The notes under the pieces: generated by a model | Database searches by the model: none | What the model was told of the DNA's origin: nothing | The model's input: only the letters and a program-made list of their open reading frames with translations | Translations under genes and position numbers: made by a program | Part shown: positions 52,480 to 64,000 of the stretch, one piece after another | How the letters are laid out: the number at the start of each line of letters is the position of its first letter | Numbering within the stretch: position 1 is the stretch's first letter | Source of the DNA: Channallabes apus | Lineage: Eukaryota; Chordata; Actinopteri; Siluriformes; Clariidae | Assembly: GCA_030522415.1 (NCBI GenBank) | Contig: CM060107.1 | Location: 54,441,104-54,505,103, forward strand | Reading direction: 5' to 3' | DNA: 64,000 bases

Positions 52480-53260
52480 AAATAGAGACATGGTGCTAGT
52501 GTAAACACACTAGCAAACACACAAACTTACTAATGTATAACTTGTCAAGCAGTGTATACTAGAGTAGCATGCCCACTGTAACCGCACTGATAAAAAGACC
52601 AACAGGCAAAATTTATTGAAGTGCCAGCATTAACATAAACACACCAACGAGCAGACATAATACTGTAACAAATGCAGTAGCATGTGTACAGTAAACACAC
52701 AAACAACCATAAACACTTGAGTAGCATGCTTACCAGACCTCGAGCAGCACACCTACCTCAAACACACTGACAAGAGATTAAACTACCGTAGCGTCTCAAG
52801 CAGCATGCCTACCACAAACGCGCCAACTAGAGATTAAACTATTGTAATTACATAAGTGGCACACCTATGACTAACCCATTAAGAAGCAGGCCCAACAGAT
52901 CAAACTATTGTAATGTCTCGATCAGCACGCCTACCATAAACACACTAAGAAGAGATCGAACTAACGTAACGTCTCCAGCAGCACGCCTACTACAAACGCA
53001 CTGACGAGATGTTTACTACCATATTTGAGAACTACCATAAATTCTCAAGTTACAAACACAGCAATACTGTAAACAACCAAACTACCGTAAGTGCAGAAGT
53101 ACCACAGTAACAATCAACACACTTAAAAAAATAACCTACCTAAGTATCTACCTAGCTATTTATATAGCACATGTAATATAAACACAGTAATAAACAAAAG
53201 TTTGTAATACTAGAATAGCACATTTACCATAAACACACATCATAAACTATTTTAGTTGTG
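52480..53260. repeat. Decayed tandem repeat downstream of AKAP7
   Basis: Diverged units of about 60 bp with GAGATTAAACTACCGTAACG, CTCAAGCAGCATGCCTACCA and TAAACACACTAA words. Confidence 0.65.
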
Positions 53261-53516
53261 GACGTTTGTTCTGACAAACAGGTGTAACAGCTGGAGCAGT
53301 GAAATCTACACTACTGCAAATAAGTTACAGCACAGGCATTGAGTCAGACTTAGTGGCGTTAGGAAATGGATTCTCTTATAGTCCAGGAAATACGGTGTTC
53401 CCGCTCCAGCAGTTGAATTACTGTGTGTTCTGTGTAGGAGGTGTTCAGATCCGGACAAAAGAAAGAAGAGAAACGAACAGAACACACCACAACCCTCAAG
53501 ACAAGACCAAAAAAAA

Positions 53517-53522
53517 TCTTTA
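53517..53522 (-). terminator. Candidate poly(A) signal for the minus-strand gene
   Basis: TTTATT on the plus strand reads AATAAA on the minus strand, about 1.16 kb downstream of the AKAP7 stop. It is the nearest clear signal noticed, and would give AKAP7 a 3'UTR of about 1.2 kb. Confidence 0.4.
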
Positions 53523-54039
53523 TTAACCCTAATGTAAGAGAGAGAGACTCAGCAGTCAGCAGTCATCCGTCTCTTTAAAAAAAAAAAATCATCCATCATT
53601 TGAAAATAAAGTGATTAGTGAACATAAGAGAGAGCGAGCGAAGGATGAGGATGCAGGACACAGAGGTCTCGGTGATGGAGATGAACAGGAGCCAGAGCAG
53701 AAACACGTCTAAAACTATTAAGGATCAGGTGAAGATGTGCAGCAATTAATATGAAATAATAATAATAATAACAATAAAAATAAAACAGTAGTGAAATAGA
53801 TAAAAGTAATTTCTGATTTGTGATTAAGGCCACGCTGGAAGTGGGAGGAAAAAACTAAACAAAACCTCAAACAAGATTTCATTTCGTCCAGGAAAGCATA
53901 ATGTACACGTTCACCTCGAGTCAATCGCTTTTCATTAAAAAAACATGAATGTAAATTAAAAGTCAGCTTTTATCAGCTCTAAAATTTCCTCTAGTCTAAA
54001 GGTTCAGTTGAGTGTGAGTGCAGGTGTGAGCGTGAGCGT

Positions 54040-54206
54040 TTAGGTTGCTGGTGTGTATCGCGTGTGTGTGTGTCCCAGCTCTTGTGCGATTCGTGCTCGT
54101 ACTTCTGCTCGTCCTAAGAGCGCCTTAATTTGGCTCGCTCTCCCGTAAACACTCTGTCTCTCCGAGTCCAGCATCCTCCTGACCCACTGCGCGTCACACA
54201 CACGGC
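54040..54206 (-). CDS. Candidate alternative 3'-terminal exon, minus strand
   Basis: A minus-strand acceptor (ccctttag) opens a frame of about 55 codons with a protein-like composition (VCDAQWVRRMLDSERQ, then GRASQIKALLGRAEVRARIA) ending in TAA. It is rich in Arg, Glu and Ala and could be helical. It begins in the same phase as the AKAP7 exon at 54683-54846, so it could be an alternative last exon that replaces the RII helix, the end of an unknown gene, or just AKAP7 3'UTR. I do not recognise the protein. Confidence 0.3.
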
Positions 54207-54682
54207 CTAAAGGGTGCACAAACATATAAGCAAGGCTTGTTATGGTTTATAAATGGGAAATTAACACATGGAAAAGAAAAAAAAACACAACACTTGAGGT
54301 CATGACAAATCATCATCATCATCATCATCATCGTGTACTCTCGCACAAGAACACTACACACACGTGTCCCTTCCTGTCAAGGTCCAAAGGTGCAGTTCGA
54401 TATCGATATCGCAGTGGTCTCGAATTTTTACTGCATCCCAGTTTGCCTTTTTAAATCGATCAAAGGAAGAAAAAAAAAAAACACTTTATCCGTCATCCGT
54501 GTGCAAAAGAAACCTGCATAGAGAATTCGTCCAGGTCCGACTCGTCCACGCACAGGCGACTCGTTCCATCATTCTTCCCCACAAATTCGTCGACCCTGAA
54601 GCAGGGGAGGAGGAAAAAAGCGTAACCCGGGGATCCGCCCAGGCTGCAGGAGATTGAGGGTGTGAGGTCAGAGCTCGCACTG

Positions 54683-54846
54683 TCATTTGGTGGTGGTAGT
54701 GGTGGGCGGAGCCTCGTCTTTGGGGGCGGAGCCGTTCTGCGTTTCCTCCATGTACTGCTGCACGGCGCGCGACACGGCGTCCTCCACCAGCCTCTTACTC
54801 AGACTCAGCAGCTCGTCGTCGTCGAGCTCCGGGCCACGTTTGCCAC
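54683..54846 (-). CDS. AKAP7: AKAP7 last coding exon (RII-binding helix)
   Basis: AKAP7 (AKAP18) tethers protein kinase A regulatory subunits to membranes or nuclear sites. This exon encodes 53 residues plus a stop and carries the diagnostic amphipathic RII-binding helix ([16 protein letters not shown]), preceded by an acidic stretch ELDDDELL. This matches the shared C-terminus of all AKAP7 isoforms as I remember it. The acceptor is tgtag after a long (TG)n tract on the coding strand, and the exon starts with the last two bases of a split codon. The tail ends in a short Thr run, then TGA. The 2H-phosphoesterase-like domain of long isoforms and the N-terminal MGQLCC exon of short ones were not found in the remaining 9 kb, so they should lie beyond the right edge. 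Confidence 0.85.

Positions 54847-54847
<1 letters not shown>

Positions 54848-54900
<53 letters not shown>
54848..54900. repeat. (CA)n microsatellite at the AKAP7 acceptor
   Basis: About 26 CA units. On the coding strand this is a (TG)n tract running right into the tag acceptor of the last AKAP7 exon. Confidence 0.95.
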
Positions 54901-54903
<3 letters not shown>

Positions 54904-55111
54904 CATACACACACTTCCTTAACTCTATATCCATATAAATATCGCACCAACAACCAGATGTGCTTTTTCTTTGTGACTTTTTCTAATAACTATGACAAAA
55001 ACTGGATCTGGAAGACCAGCACACACGTTCAACAAATACAGCACACATGAGGAGTGTGAGTGCGAGTGAGTGTTTAGGGAGAAGACAGAGCTTTGTTGAA
55101 GAGACACGTAC

Positions 55112-55147
55112 TTGTCCGTGAGGTGCGCGGTGCGCTCTGCAGAAGAT
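55112..55147 (-). CDS. AKAP7: Candidate AKAP7 36-nt micro-exon
   Basis: On the minus strand a 36-nt block has a good acceptor (gtcttgcag) and a good donor (gtacgt), lying 265 nt upstream of the last AKAP7 exon. Being 12 codons long, it keeps frame whether included or skipped. In the frame required by the next exon it reads LLQSAPRTSRT with no stop. Mammalian AKAP7 has an optional short insert at about this place (AKAP18 beta), which makes an alternative micro-exon plausible. It could be chance. Confidence 0.35.
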
Positions 55148-55198
55148 CTGCAAGACAAACACAACCTGTTTAACATCCGAGTCGACTTCAACCTGAGC

Positions 55199-55441
55199 CC
55201 AGGATCAGAACCCCGAACCCAGCATCATAACCCCGAACCCAGGATCAAAACCCGAACACAGAATCAGAACCCCGAACCCAGGATCAAAACCCGAACCCAG
55301 GATCAGAACCCAGAACCCAGTATCAAAACCCGAACCCAGGATCAGAACCCCGAACCCAGGATCAAAACCCGAACACAGGATCAGAACCCCGAACCCAGGA
55401 TCAGAACCTGAACCCAGGATCAGAACCCGAACCCCGATCAC
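55199..55441. repeat. About 20-bp minisatellite in the AKAP7 intron
   Basis: About twelve copies of AACCCAGGATCAGAACCCCG, with variants lacking one or two C (ATCAAAACCCG). It begins about 50 bp upstream, in AKAP7 orientation, of the candidate micro-exon. Confidence 0.92.
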
Positions 55442-57046
55442 ATGATCCCACATCGCGTCACGGCTCGGTACAGTTGGATCACCGCCAGGTTTCAGGGAAA
55501 GCTTACTAACAGGTCAGCAGTAAGGCACAATATCGCCTGGAAGTCTAAAGTTCACACGAGTGTTTGTAGAGCACAAGACACGGACAGGTTTATTATCAGG
55601 GAAATATTTCTTTATCTTGGAGTAAGTTTGAAGTTCACTGCACGCTTATTTAAAGGCAACACCTGTGGGAGAAAATCAGCTCGCAAGATGAATCCTGTTA
55701 ACCAGGTCCAATTAATATGCAAAATTTTATTTAATTAATATGCAAAAAATTTTTTGCTTTAACAGAGCTGAGATCCAAATTGATTGGTCTATAATAAACT
55801 CCGCTTCTAGTGAAATGTTTACTAAGATCAGAATAACAGTTCCCCTTCAGGTGTGAGTTTGGCCTTATTGCTGTGACCTGTTAATAAACCTGAGTCCCAG
55901 AACTTATTCCACCATCTGCTTCTACACCTGATTCTGATTTCACTCTCATGCAGGAAAATCGCTCAGATCGTTGATTTGCAATCATTTGTGACGTGACACG
56001 CTTCTGATTATGAAGCGTCCACTTCAGATATAAAGTGTCCTTATACCTTATATCTTATCTTACAACACCTCAGTGAACACACACACATACACACACACAC
56101 ATATCAAAACATATAAAAGTATGCAAACGTATAAAAAGTCAGGTACGGCTAGCGATGAGAAGACGGTTCGAGCAAGAAACATTAAGTACTAGAGCTTTAG
56201 GATAGACTTTAAAAAATCTCGTACAATACTGTATTATTTGTTTTATTACCCCATCGCCTGTGTAGTAACATGAGAAAGACTACAGAAACCCGATCCGGTC
56301 TCTAAACGCTGTACATGGAACCACAACACAACCAGCCATATTGTGATTTTTATAGTATGTCCTCAACGATTGTAGCCTTTTTAAGACCTACTGTATTTGG
56401 TGGTGATGCAAAAAAGTGATTTTCTAGGAGCAACATTTAAATGTCAGCATGGCTATGGTCAGTTATTTTGCTCCGCCCACACATATCCTTTCGCGCCTGG
56501 TGGAGCTAACCAACCCGCACGTGCCGGAGCTGGCAACCATCAGTTAGCGAACGATAGTGTAATTAACACTCAATTCTTGGAAAACGTACCAGATTTACTT
56601 TATATTTCCACTTATTCCACTTTTGAATATCAGCTCTGTTAACTTTGAGGTTCTGGGTTCGAATCCCAAATAGTGTTAAATGGAAGCTAGTGCAGGGTGT
56701 TCAATCCCTACAATTTCACACAGCAAGTAGTGCCCTTGATCAGGGGTTAGAGAGGGATTTGGGATTCAACCTTGTGTTAGAAGCTATTTAGCTTCGTAGC
56801 TAAGCGTTAGCTGTGAACAGAATGACACAGACTTTTCAGAGGCGATTCAGAACAACTTAGAAGCGATTAGCATACATAACTTAACGTTATCAGATGTGTG
56901 TTGTTGCTGAAAGTGCTTCTGTGACTGATTGTGAATGTGGGTTTTGTCAGACAGCTGCTCTCTCCTCAGTACTGCAGACCATAGAGACCTACTCTCACCC
57001 ACGCTGAGACACAATCAAATAACTTAAAATCTATTTTGATAAAAAA

Positions 57047-57088
<42 letters not shown>

Positions 57089-57400
57089 TACTGTTCAAAA
57101 GTTTGGAGTCACTTGCAAATGTCTTTGTTTTTGTTTAGTGATTTATTTTCTACATTCTACAACAATACTGGGGATTTCAAAACTATAAAATAACACATAT
57201 GGAATTAGGTAATTACATAACAACAACAAAAACAACTGTTAGTTGTTATTTTAAGACACAGAGGTCAGCCTTTCTGTAATAGATCTTGCATGAACAGTAT
57301 TGTCAAGTGCATTTGCAAAATCCGTCAAGCACCATAATGAAACTGGCTCTCATGAAGGCCGTCCCAGGAGGGCGAGACCAAAAGCAAATTTTCAGTATGC
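57047..57400 (+). mobile_element. (TA)n plus Tc1-like 5' fragment
   Basis: A TA run at 57047-57085 is followed by CACTACTGTTCAAAAGTTTG, a known type of Tc1 terminus in fish. Remnants of a transposase N-terminal region follow (AAGACACAGAGGTCAGCC, then GAAACTGGCTCTCATGAAGG). Truncated. Confidence 0.65.
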
Positions 57401-57938
57401 ATGTTATCGAAAAATACTAATTTACTTTCTAGCTAGCCTAAAGAGTACATCCTGATTGATACATTTAAAAAAAACATTTATAAATAATTACAAACTGAGT
57501 TAAGTTGCTGATTTCACAATTCGTATTAATTATTTAAAATCAATATTACATTTTCTTTTCAATGTTGAAAAATAATAAATAAACACTATTTTGTAAGGCA
57601 TGAACAGAGTACAGTATCTAGAAAAAGTATTGATACTGCTGCAGTGTTGTGAAATTCTGGCCCCTACATGATGCCATGGTAAATATTGTAGGTTATGGAG
57701 GAAAGACTTTGAGGTGAGATGATGCTTTCTGTAATATTAACACCCAAACTCACGACGTTAAACGATTCGAGGACGAGCGTGAAAGAAAAATTTCTATACA
57801 AGTGCATTAAAAAAATCTCAGCACTGCTCGCTGAATGCTTTGAAACGAAACACACACACTCACTCACACACACATACACACACAAAGATCTCGAACACCT
57901 GTACAACCTCACAGACACTACATTAAGCACCTCCGCAT

Positions 57939-57969
<31 letters not shown>

Positions 57970-58632
57970 CCACGCAGGCTTCAGGACACGACGACGTCCT
58001 TCAACTGTACCAGCCACTGTTGTTGTTCCACAGGAAGCAGTCTGATTATATAAGTTTATGAGTGCTGTAAACAGCGAACAATCAGCCTCTCTCGCTCTCA
58101 GATCCGTGAGAACCTGCTGAGGGAGCTGACGGTACGCTGAGCATGCTGGGGCATGGGCTGTGAACAGATTTACACTTCAAACTCTAATATGTCAGAGGTC
58201 CTCCTCCATGATAAAGAGGCTAATATGATCTAGAGTTAAATGTTAGCGAACACTTTAAGGCTTCACGTTTGTTTGCTTCATTTTACAAATTACCTGAGTA
58301 TTGGTGTTAAAACAAAACAAAATTTAGTACTGCAGTTGTAAACCGATGAACATATGAACAGTTTGACAGCAAAATGAGATAACCGCAATTATCTGTCTTT
58401 TCCTTATTTCGGCGAATTATGATTCACTGACACACAAGGTTGACCGTAACAAAATGTTTAATTCACAAACTGCTGTAAAAACTTATTTTAGAGACTTTAA
58501 ACGTCCACGCTTTGCGAAACACGACATGTAGGCGCTTGATTTTTTTTACTCCTGACTAGTCACCTGCAATGTCTTCACGTGATCAGCGAAGCGAAGTTCA
58601 AATCCAGTCTTACACAGTGGCAGCCACACAGT

Positions 58633-58648
58633 GGGGGGGGGGGGGGGG
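58633..58648. repeat. Poly-G run
   Basis: An uninterrupted G run of about 16 bases. Similar but shorter runs occur at 10646-10657 and 31863-31874. Confidence 0.85.
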
Positions 58649-58784
58649 TCTAAATGTGTTTAAGTGTCTTTTGGAGAATGTTGAAGATATTTGCAATCAC
58701 TGTAATATGTTACAGGAATGCGTCGCTTAAACGTTCTGTGAACCAGAATCCAAGATGGTAACAGGAGTAACAGGAGATACATTT

Positions 58785-58789
<5 letters not shown>

Positions 58790-58852
<63 letters not shown>
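58790..58852. repeat. (TG)n microsatellite
   Basis: About 31 TG units in the AKAP7 intron. Another CA run lies at 57938-57967. Confidence 0.95.
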
Positions 58853-58855
<3 letters not shown>

Positions 58856-59189
58856 AAGCTGAAGTAACACAAGGCAGGAAAGGAGAAGGGAGGGGGCTAC
58901 TGTGTAGCGAAACTTACACACACACCATCGGAAGCACTGCTCTGTCAGGAAACTACTGTACTTCTAATGACACTCGCACACACACACACGCTAACAAAAT
59001 CACTGCTCTCTGACAGAGAAAGACTCTGTTTCTTTAACAAAGAACTTCTCTATTGACACTAGCTTTTGCTTTTCATGTGCGCACACAAACACACATGTGG
59101 TCACAGTTTTATAGTAAACAGTTGGCTCAGTTGTGATCATGTGACACTGGGCAGACAAAGCACATGTGTACATCTTGTATGTCAAGACC

Positions 59190-59275
59190 TCGCTTATTTA
59201 TCAAGTTAAAATTAATTAAAAGATTTAGCTTGTCTTGTAAAACGAGTTACTCGCAATCCAAGGTTCCACTGTACA
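59190..59275 (-). mobile_element. Pogo/Tigger-type element end
   Basis: On the minus strand TACAGTGGAACCTTGGATTG leads to GCGAGTAACTCG, a typical terminus of this group. The other end was not identified. Confidence 0.45.
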
Positions 59276-60407
59276 TCACTTCTTTATTATAATTCCTATA
59301 AACATGCTCCGAAACTCAGACTTTCTCTCTCAGGAAATTAATTGTGTGAATGTAGAGAGCTTAATGATGTTCTTCCTCAGAGGGAAATGTTTGGACTTTA
59401 AAACACCGTTTTCATTCTCCAAGAGCGAGTACTTGCCAATTACATGAGCAGAGCTTCATTTAACTTTATGGCAGATTAACCGACGGGAAAACGGCTGTAA
59501 CTTAACCGTTTAAACAGACAGGGACGTACAGTAAGGGAAGTTCCCAAACTGGGATAAAAAACGAAATATTCTCACAGCCAGACCTGGAGAGAGTCCTAAA
59601 TATGAGAGACATTACACCAGCTGGAGCTGTTCACAGTCAGGACCGTCATTTAAACCAAATATCCGAGTTGTACAATGTAACAGAAGGAATTGTACGTCAG
59701 ATATTTTAAAAGCTGAGGCTGTAACACAAAGTCAGCCTTTTATAGGCAGTGTTATTTAAACAGCATGTTTCATGCGCAAAGGCAATTTATGGTGCTTCAC
59801 TTAAATACAAGCAAAGTCCATTAGCAGGAGATTAAAAACCTAATGGCAGGATTCAATCGGGAAAAAACAGCAGAATGACTTTACCTGAGTAAGAAATTGA
59901 AAACAGTAGAGGAAAAAAAAAACAGAAATGCTTTAAAAAAAAAAAAGGGAGTGAAAAAATATGCAATGTCACAGCTAATATTCTGACTTTTAGAGTTATA
60001 TCTCAAATACTCCACCAATATGAGCTATAAATCTAATGTTGAAATATTTACTCAGAGTTGTAACTTAAACCTTCTGACCATCATAAACAGAGTTAATGCC
60101 CTCACGCTGAGAGCTGTAAGTCAAATGTTCAAGCCTTCAGCACTGCTACGTACAGATATCTGCATTCCGAGCTGTAACTCCAATATCACAGCCAACAGTG
60201 ATGCAACGTACATGTTGCAAATTTTTAATATCCTAAAAATAATGACTATAACTTAAATATTTAAGCAGCTGGGAATGCAAGTTAGATATTCTGTCAGTCG
60301 AACTTAAGCAGTTTAAGCTGTACGTCAGACAGGTCTACAGTACACTGCGAATGATTTAACAGTCAGTACTGTAACTCAAATAATTCAACAGTCATGACTG
60401 TAACTAA

Positions 60408-61011
60408 TGGCGCTTTTCCACTGCATAGTACGGCACGACACGGTTCAGTTCAACTCACTTTTGGGGGGTTTTCCACTGGGAACAGTACCTGGTACCTGGT
60501 CCTTTTTTTAGTACCCCCTTGGCCGAGGTTCCAAGCGCGCCGAACCGTTACCAAAACGTGACGTGTAAACTCTGCTGGTCACTGATTGGCCGGAGAAAAT
60601 CGTCATTACTGCGTCACCGAATTTGCGACACGAGACACAACAGAACCGCTATATTTAGAACAGCCAGAGAAGGATCGCACGCACCTTTTTGTATTAACCA
60701 AAAATTTTGGTTGGCTGCCATCAGCCTCTTTTGAAACAAACTCCTTCATCTCGCTGTTAAAAACATCCACATGCCGAGAATGAAGAACACCATGCCGTCG
60801 ATATGCTCCATTGTTGTGTGTTTGTTTGTGGCGCGTTTACGATGACGTCACGGCAGTAGCGGCGCCGCAACTAAAACGACACGTGAGTAATCCCGCCCAC
60901 TCTAAAGCGTTACTAAACTGCAGTGGAAGCGCAAACCGAGCCAAACTGCACCGAACCGAAGTGAGTTGAACTGAACCGTGTCATGCCGTTCTATGCAGTG
61001 GAAAAGAGGCA
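60408..61011. mobile_element. 604-bp MITE with TIRs and TAA duplication
   Basis: The left end TGGCGCTTTTCCACTGCATA and the inverted right end TGCCTCTTTTCCACTGCATA continue into about 50 bp of matching terminal repeat (CACGGTTCAGTTCAACTCAC). TAA flanks both sides (60405-60407, 61012-61014). The GC-rich interior has no transposase. PIF/Harbinger-like by its target site. Confidence 0.85.
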
Positions 61012-61450
61012 TAAATGTATCACTCATGACTGTAACTCAAATACTGTATCCTAAATGACTGTGACAGGTAGTGTAGTTCAACAGTAGTTAAATTACAGTT
61101 AGTTAGGACTGTAACTTATTTATTTAGCAGTCTGCACTCTAACTCCAATAACTGCACAGTCAAGACTGTAACTCAAATGATTTAGAATTTAGGACTTTAA
61201 ACTAAATTTAACAGTCAGTATTGATATTCTTAAATTTAGCAGTTAGGGCTGTAACCCCATGCAAGAGATATAATTCATACACTAGCAGCACTTTTACTCA
61301 ATTAACCTTGCAGTCAGCACAATCATTTTAAACATTTTGTGCAGCTAATTGTAACTCAAATCCAACTAAGGCTGTGGCATAAATATCTTATAGAGACTGC
61401 TCTATAATTCAACTGTCTCCATAAAAATAAAACAACACAAAACAGTTGAA

Positions 61451-61828
61451 TGGCGGCGCGGTGGTGTAGTGGTTAGCACTGTCGCCTTGCACCTCCAGGG
61501 TCTGGGTTCGATTCCCCGGCCAGGCTCGATTCCCGTCTCTGTGTGCATGGAGTTTGCATGTTCTCCCCGTGCTTGGTGGGTTTCCTCCGGGTACTCCGGT
61601 TTCCTCCCACAGTCCAAAGATATGCAGGTTAGGCTAATTGGCGTTCCTAAATTGCCCGTTGTGTGTGATTGGGTGTGTGAGTGTGTGTATGTGTGTGTGC
61701 CCTGCGATGGATTGGCACCCTGTCCAGGGTGTACCCCGCCTAGTGCCCGAAGTCTCCTGGGATAGGCTCCAGGTTCCCTGCGACCCTGAACACAGGATTA
61801 AGCGGTATAGAAGATGAATGAATGAATG
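61451..61828 (+). mobile_element. tRNA-derived SINE, copy 2 with duplicated B box
   Basis: Same family as the copy at 3496, with a perfect 12-bp target-site duplication AAAACAGTTGAA (61439-61450 and 61829-61840), so the insertion is young. An extra 18 bp or so near 61503-61535 gives two B-box-like words, GGTTCGATTCC and GGCTCGATTCC. The tail is ATGAATGAATGAATGAA. Confidence 0.88.
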
Positions 61829-64000
61829 AAAACAGTTGAAGATGACATTTTTACCTTATGGCATTTGGTAGATGCTCTTATCCGGCAAAGCGACTTACAA
61901 AAGTGCTTTAAAGTTTCCGTTATTAGACATTAAATCCTTACACTGGTTACTAGGTTACTAACTAAGTACCATCAGTCAAACACTGTTGAGAAGTTGTTTT
62001 TTTTTTTGTGGGGGTGTGTGGCATTAACTCAAGAAGACAAGTTGCATCATGTCTTCTAGAAGAAGCTTAGTTTGGGACTCCCATATCAATTTTCTTATTA
62101 TTATTATTATTATTATTATGTGTGTGTTTCCTGTGCGTTCACCATGTACGTATGTGTATTGGGCACAGCTGAGTTGAACAAGTGAAAGAAATCAGTGTTC
62201 TCATTGTCGTAACAGCCCAGGACTGGGAATGAATAGCAATACAGCAGTGTGAGAACTTGGCTAAGACTCCTGAGCTAGCAGCCAGTAGCACTGTGGGCTT
62301 GTGCCCAACTCCTTCAAGATGCTCCGGAGGAACTGGCACTGTGGTTTGTTATACAAGTCAATTTGAGGAACAGAAACGTGTCAGCTAAACTGATAAAAGC
62401 TGATAAATATAAATTAAAGTGCTACTACGCTCCAGATTGGGATATTAGCACTTAATCGTTTGACATGCAAGATGTTTAATGTTTATGATGCTTGAATGAT
62501 AAAAGGAGCTGTCATGTGATCTAGTTCAGCTTTTTAGCTTCTGCAGCTCTTCTATTCTAATTAAAGCTAAAGCGGTGGGCTAATTTCCCAGACGCAAATC
62601 AGATTTGGCTTTCCGTTTAACTCAAATGCCAATGTTGATGAATCATTGAAAATCGTGATTAGTCCTCAACTAAGGGACAGTTCAGCCAAGAGGGACATGT
62701 ACACGAAGGCTCTTTTTCCTCAAAATTAAGTTAATGGGACACATTGGTTTCAGGACTATCACGCAAATGATTTAGCAGCCACGACTCTAATTCACCTGCT
62801 TAAACAATTCAACAGCCAGGACTGTAAGTAAAAAAATAAATAAAAAAAAAGCAAACTGGACTGTAACTTATATAATTTTTTGCATTTAGAACTGTAACTC
62901 AAATAATATTACACTCAGAACTGCAACTCAAATAATTTTGCATTTACAACGTTTTTAAAATTATTTTTATTTACCTTTATTTAACCAGACAATATAGATT
63001 AAGAACAGGTTTCTTATTTACAACTGTGGCCTGGCAAAACTCAACTACAACTCATAATTTTGCATTTAGAAATGTAACTCATATAATTCAGCATTAAGAG
63101 CTATAACTCAAAAAATAGTACATTTAGAACTGTAACTGAACTAATTTTATATTTAGAATTGTAACTCAATTTTGCATTTAGAATTGTAACTCAAATAATT
63201 TTGCATTTAGAATTGTAACTCAAATAATTTTGCATTTAGAACTGTAACTCAAATAGTTTTGCATTTATAACTATGCCTCAATTTTGCATTTAGAACTGTA
63301 ACTCATACACTTTTGCATTTAGAGCCATAACTCAAAAATTATATTTAGAACGGCAACTCAAATAATTTTGCATTTAAACCTGTAACTCAAATAATTTTAC
63401 ATTTACAACTACAACTCATAATTTTGCATTTAGAAATGTAACTCATATAATTCAGCATTAAGAGCTGTAACTCAAAAAATAGTACATTTAGAACTGTAAC
63501 TGAACTAATTTTATATTTAGAATTGTAACTCAAATAATTTTGCATTTAGAACTGTAACTCAAATAATTTTGCATTTATAACTATGCTACAATTTGGCATT
63601 TAGAACTGTAACTCATACACTTTTGCATTCAGAGCTGTAACTAAAAAAAAATATTAAAAACTGTAACTCAAATAATTCTGAATTTAGAACTATGCCTCAA
63701 TTTTGCATTTAGAACTGTAACTCATATAACTTTGCATTTAAACCTGTAACTCAAATAATTTTACATTTACAACTACAACTCATAATTTTGCATTTATAAC
63801 TAACTTAACTAATTTCACATTTATAACTGTAGCTCAATTATACATTTAGAACTGTAACTCAATTTTGCATTTAAAATTATAACTCAATCTTGCATTTAGA
63901 ACTGTAACTCATATAATTTTGCATTTAAAAACCTGTAACTCAAATAATTTTACAACTAAAACTCAATTTTGCATTTCTAACTGTAACTCAAAAAATTGTA

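Larger units (their letters stand above)
59990..64000. repeat. Decayed tandem array in the AKAP7 intron, runs off the window
   Basis: The right part (62760-64000) is made of units of about 28 bp, TTTGCATTTAGAACTGTAAC plus TCAAATAA, with frequent indels. From 59990 leftover words such as CTGTAACTCAAATA and CAGTCA.GACTGTAACT show older units. The MITE at 60408, the SINE at 61451 and a short repeat at 62965-63046 (TTTACCTTTATTTAACCAG) are inserted into it. Confidence 0.8.

Noticed and set aside
55141..55200. Plus-strand frame EDLQDKHNLFNIRVDF after a ctgcag acceptor
   Set aside because: It overlaps the minus-strand AKAP7 micro-exon candidate and leads only into a minisatellite.
58102..58131. 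Plus-strand 30-nt exon-like block (IRENLLRELT) between ctctcag and gtacgc
   Set aside because: No other plus-strand exon nearby supports a gene here, and a chance match is likely at this length.

Overview
This is vertebrate nuclear DNA, almost certainly from a teleost. Coding exons are short and widely spaced, CA/TG microsatellites are everywhere, and the repeats are fish types: Tc1-like elements, TAA-flanked MITEs, tRNA-derived SINEs with (ATGA)n tails, and an L2-like LINE. The SINE consensus looks ostariophysan (catfish or characin-like), but that is an inference from memory of such repeats.

Layout. (1) 167-34499, plus strand: the last 23 coding exons of MED23, the Mediator tail subunit 23. 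All exon phases agree; together they give 1211 codons plus a stop, and roughly 160 N-terminal residues lie upstream of the window. Twenty-one of the 22 introns have GT-AG ends. Intron 17 is an AT-AC intron with U12-type signals. (2) 34500-54682: intergenic space between two convergent genes. It holds a probable MED23 3'UTR, a TAA-flanked MITE, a 2-kb 41-bp minisatellite, an L2 LINE remnant, Tc1 and mariner remnants, and low-complexity tracts. (3) 54683-64000, minus strand: the 3' end of AKAP7 (A-kinase anchoring protein 7), with its RII-binding helix in the last coding exon, and a long intron running off the right edge. That intron holds microsatellites, a Tc1 remnant, a MITE, a SINE and a decayed roughly 28-bp tandem array.

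Most notable observations. Intron 15 of MED23 carries a minisatellite of about 3 kb whose ancestral unit matches the exon-15/intron-15 junction, so it is an amplified 5' splice site. Intron 20 contains a 4.9-kb segment bounded by 26-bp terminal inverted repeats and TA dinucleotides; inside it lie a TATA-less promoter-like block, a splice donor, a later acceptor and a polyadenylation signal. A SINE in intron 20 has a tRNA-Ile(UAU)-like head that seems to keep the tRNA intron. Many MED23 introns have their own private, decayed tandem repeat.

MED23 and AKAP7 are not functionally linked as far as is known. Their convergent arrangement matches the mammalian locus, but no arginase (ARG1) exons were recognised between them. 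All family assignments rest on remembered protein and repeat sequences; no database search was possible.
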